The notes under the pieces were generated by a model. It saw only the letters and a list, made by a program, of their open reading frames with translations. It did not search any database and was not told the DNA's origin. A DNA stretch of 6,149 bases from Xanthobacteraceae bacterium (lineage in GTDB: Bacteria; Pseudomonadota; Alphaproteobacteria; Rhizobiales; Xanthobacteraceae): the NCBI GenBank assembly GCA_030037185.1, contig JASHRR010000063.1, positions 1 to 6,149 on the forward strand, given 5' to 3'. Shown here one piece after another: positions 5,765 through 6,149 of this stretch (positions are counted from its first letter, which is position 1; each line of letters opens with the position of its first letter). Made by a program: the position numbers and the translations under genes.

Positions 5765-6058
5765 ATGATAGATGTCCAGCGAACTGACGTGTTCATGAAG
5801 TGGCTTGATGGCTTGCGCGATGACGAGGCGGTCGCGCGCATTTCCAACCGCATCGATCGTCTGACGCTCGGAAACCCCGGCGAAGTAAAATCGGTTGGTG
5901 AAGGCGTGTCATAGATGAAAATCGACTACGGCCCTGGCTACCGCCTCTATTTCACCAAGCGCGGCAAGGTGATTGTGCTTCTGCTCTGCGGCGGAACCAA
6001 GCGAACGCAAGAGAGGGACATCAAGCGGGCGATCAAGATGGCAAAGGAATTGGGCTGA
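5765..6058 (+). pseudogene. RelE/HigB (Gp49-like) toxin with in-frame amber codon
   Basis: The frame from ATG 5765 to TGA 6056-6058 encodes 97 codons, the usual size of Gp49/RelE-superfamily addiction-module killer proteins. It matches the family pattern throughout: FMKWLDGLRDDEAVARI, RIDRLTLGNPGEVKSVGEGV, then IDYGPGYRLYF, KVIVLLLCGG and RDIKRAIKMAKELG. Codon 50 (5912-5914) is TAG where the family normally has a glutamate, so GAG to TAG is the simplest change. The next codon is ATG (5915). Read literally, this gives a 49-residue N-terminal piece and, if translation restarts, a 47-residue C-terminal piece that carries R60, R66, K79, R80 and R84. Intact members cleave mRNA, often at the ribosome. 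No strong Shine-Dalgarno precedes 5765. Likely an inactivated toxin. Suppression, reinitiation or a sequencing error are alternatives. Confidence 0.85.
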
Positions 6059-6149
6059 TGGTCACGGTAGCAAAGTGGGACCCCGCTGAGGTGCTCACCT
6101 CGCCAGAACGCATTGCGGCCTATCTCGAGTTTGCCCTGGAAGATAATGA
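6058..6149 (+). CDS. HigA-like antitoxin, 5' part only
   Basis: The ATG at 6058 overlaps the toxin stop (TGATG), so the two genes are translationally coupled in toxin-then-antitoxin order, as in HigBA-type modules. The visible 30 residues (MVTVAKWDPAEVLTSPERIA, then AYLEFALEDN) match the N-terminus of the antidote proteins that accompany Gp49-like toxins, with the WDPAE-L-xx-PE-IAAYLE-ALED pattern. The window ends inside the gene. The expected HTH (Xre/Cro type) DNA-binding domain that would neutralise and autoregulate lies beyond the edge, so the integrity of the gene cannot be judged. Confidence 0.8.
   Translation, partial: MVTVAKWDPAEVLTSPERIAAYLEFALEDN

Larger units (their letters stand above)
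1122..6149 (+). mobile_element. tRNA-Lys-integrated element, left end to window edge
   Basis: The element begins at the tRNA-Lys fragment and carries, all on the plus strand, a P4-type integrase, an HTH-like protein coupled to it, an excisionase-like HTH protein, a DUF3631 ATPase and a toxin-antitoxin pair. This gene set and the att fragment support an integrative island or satellite. No structural phage genes, relaxase or type IV secretion genes are in the window, so its means of transfer is unknown. The right end, including the second att copy and the intact tRNA gene, is not seen. The interval between the att core and the integrase start contains no gene I can support, only the TGTGTCCCC repeats. 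Confidence 0.75.

Noticed and set aside
1..6149. CRISPR arrays, IS-element ends, rRNA
   Set aside because: No regularly spaced repeats of 25-40 bp, no transposase or terminal inverted repeats, and no rRNA-like sequence were seen.

Overview
The window looks like GC-rich Pseudomonadota DNA from an accessory region. It has good AGGAG-type ribosome binding sites, a P4-type tyrosine integrase beside a tRNA-Lys 3' fragment, a DUF3631 ATPase and a RelE/Gp49-type toxin-antitoxin pair. Genus cannot be assigned. The integrase and DUF3631 protein have an alphaproteobacterial or betaproteobacterial feel, but that is an impression.

Left of the attachment site (1-1121), everything recognised is on the minus strand. 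Reading right to left there is a zinc-ribbon gene (944-635) broken by one extra base, then a 192-nt stretch with several possible hairpins. Next come a 40-residue ORF with a clear Shine-Dalgarno (442-320), a terminator (316-286) and a very regular G-quadruplex motif (155-128). No housekeeping gene is seen here. A cluster of GCCACCC repeats abuts the attachment site, so this side may be the end of another integrative element rather than plain chromosome.

The boundary is the 3' half of a tRNA-Lys(UUU) gene (1122-1171, minus strand). The 5' half is absent, so this is the duplicated att fragment. The intact tRNA gene should lie at the far right end of the element, outside the window.

Right of it is an integrative element, all on the plus strand. 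It holds TGTGTCCCC repeats (possible integrase arm sites) and the integrase (1454-2800). A translationally coupled HTH-like protein (2797-3234) follows, then a small excisionase-like HTH protein (3370-3645) and a rho-independent terminator. After these come a DUF3631 P-loop ATPase split by one extra G (3759-5634) and a toxin-antitoxin module (5765 to the window end) whose toxin has an in-frame amber codon. The layout (integrase, possible directionality factor, replication-type ATPase, addiction module) is that of a compact island or satellite. Integrase and the excisionase-like protein would handle integration and excision, the ATPase may act on element DNA, and the TA module would stabilise it.

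Three genes carry single lesions: two +1 insertions in GGG runs and one nonsense codon. Either the region is decaying or the two G-run indels are sequencing errors. The sequence alone cannot separate these.
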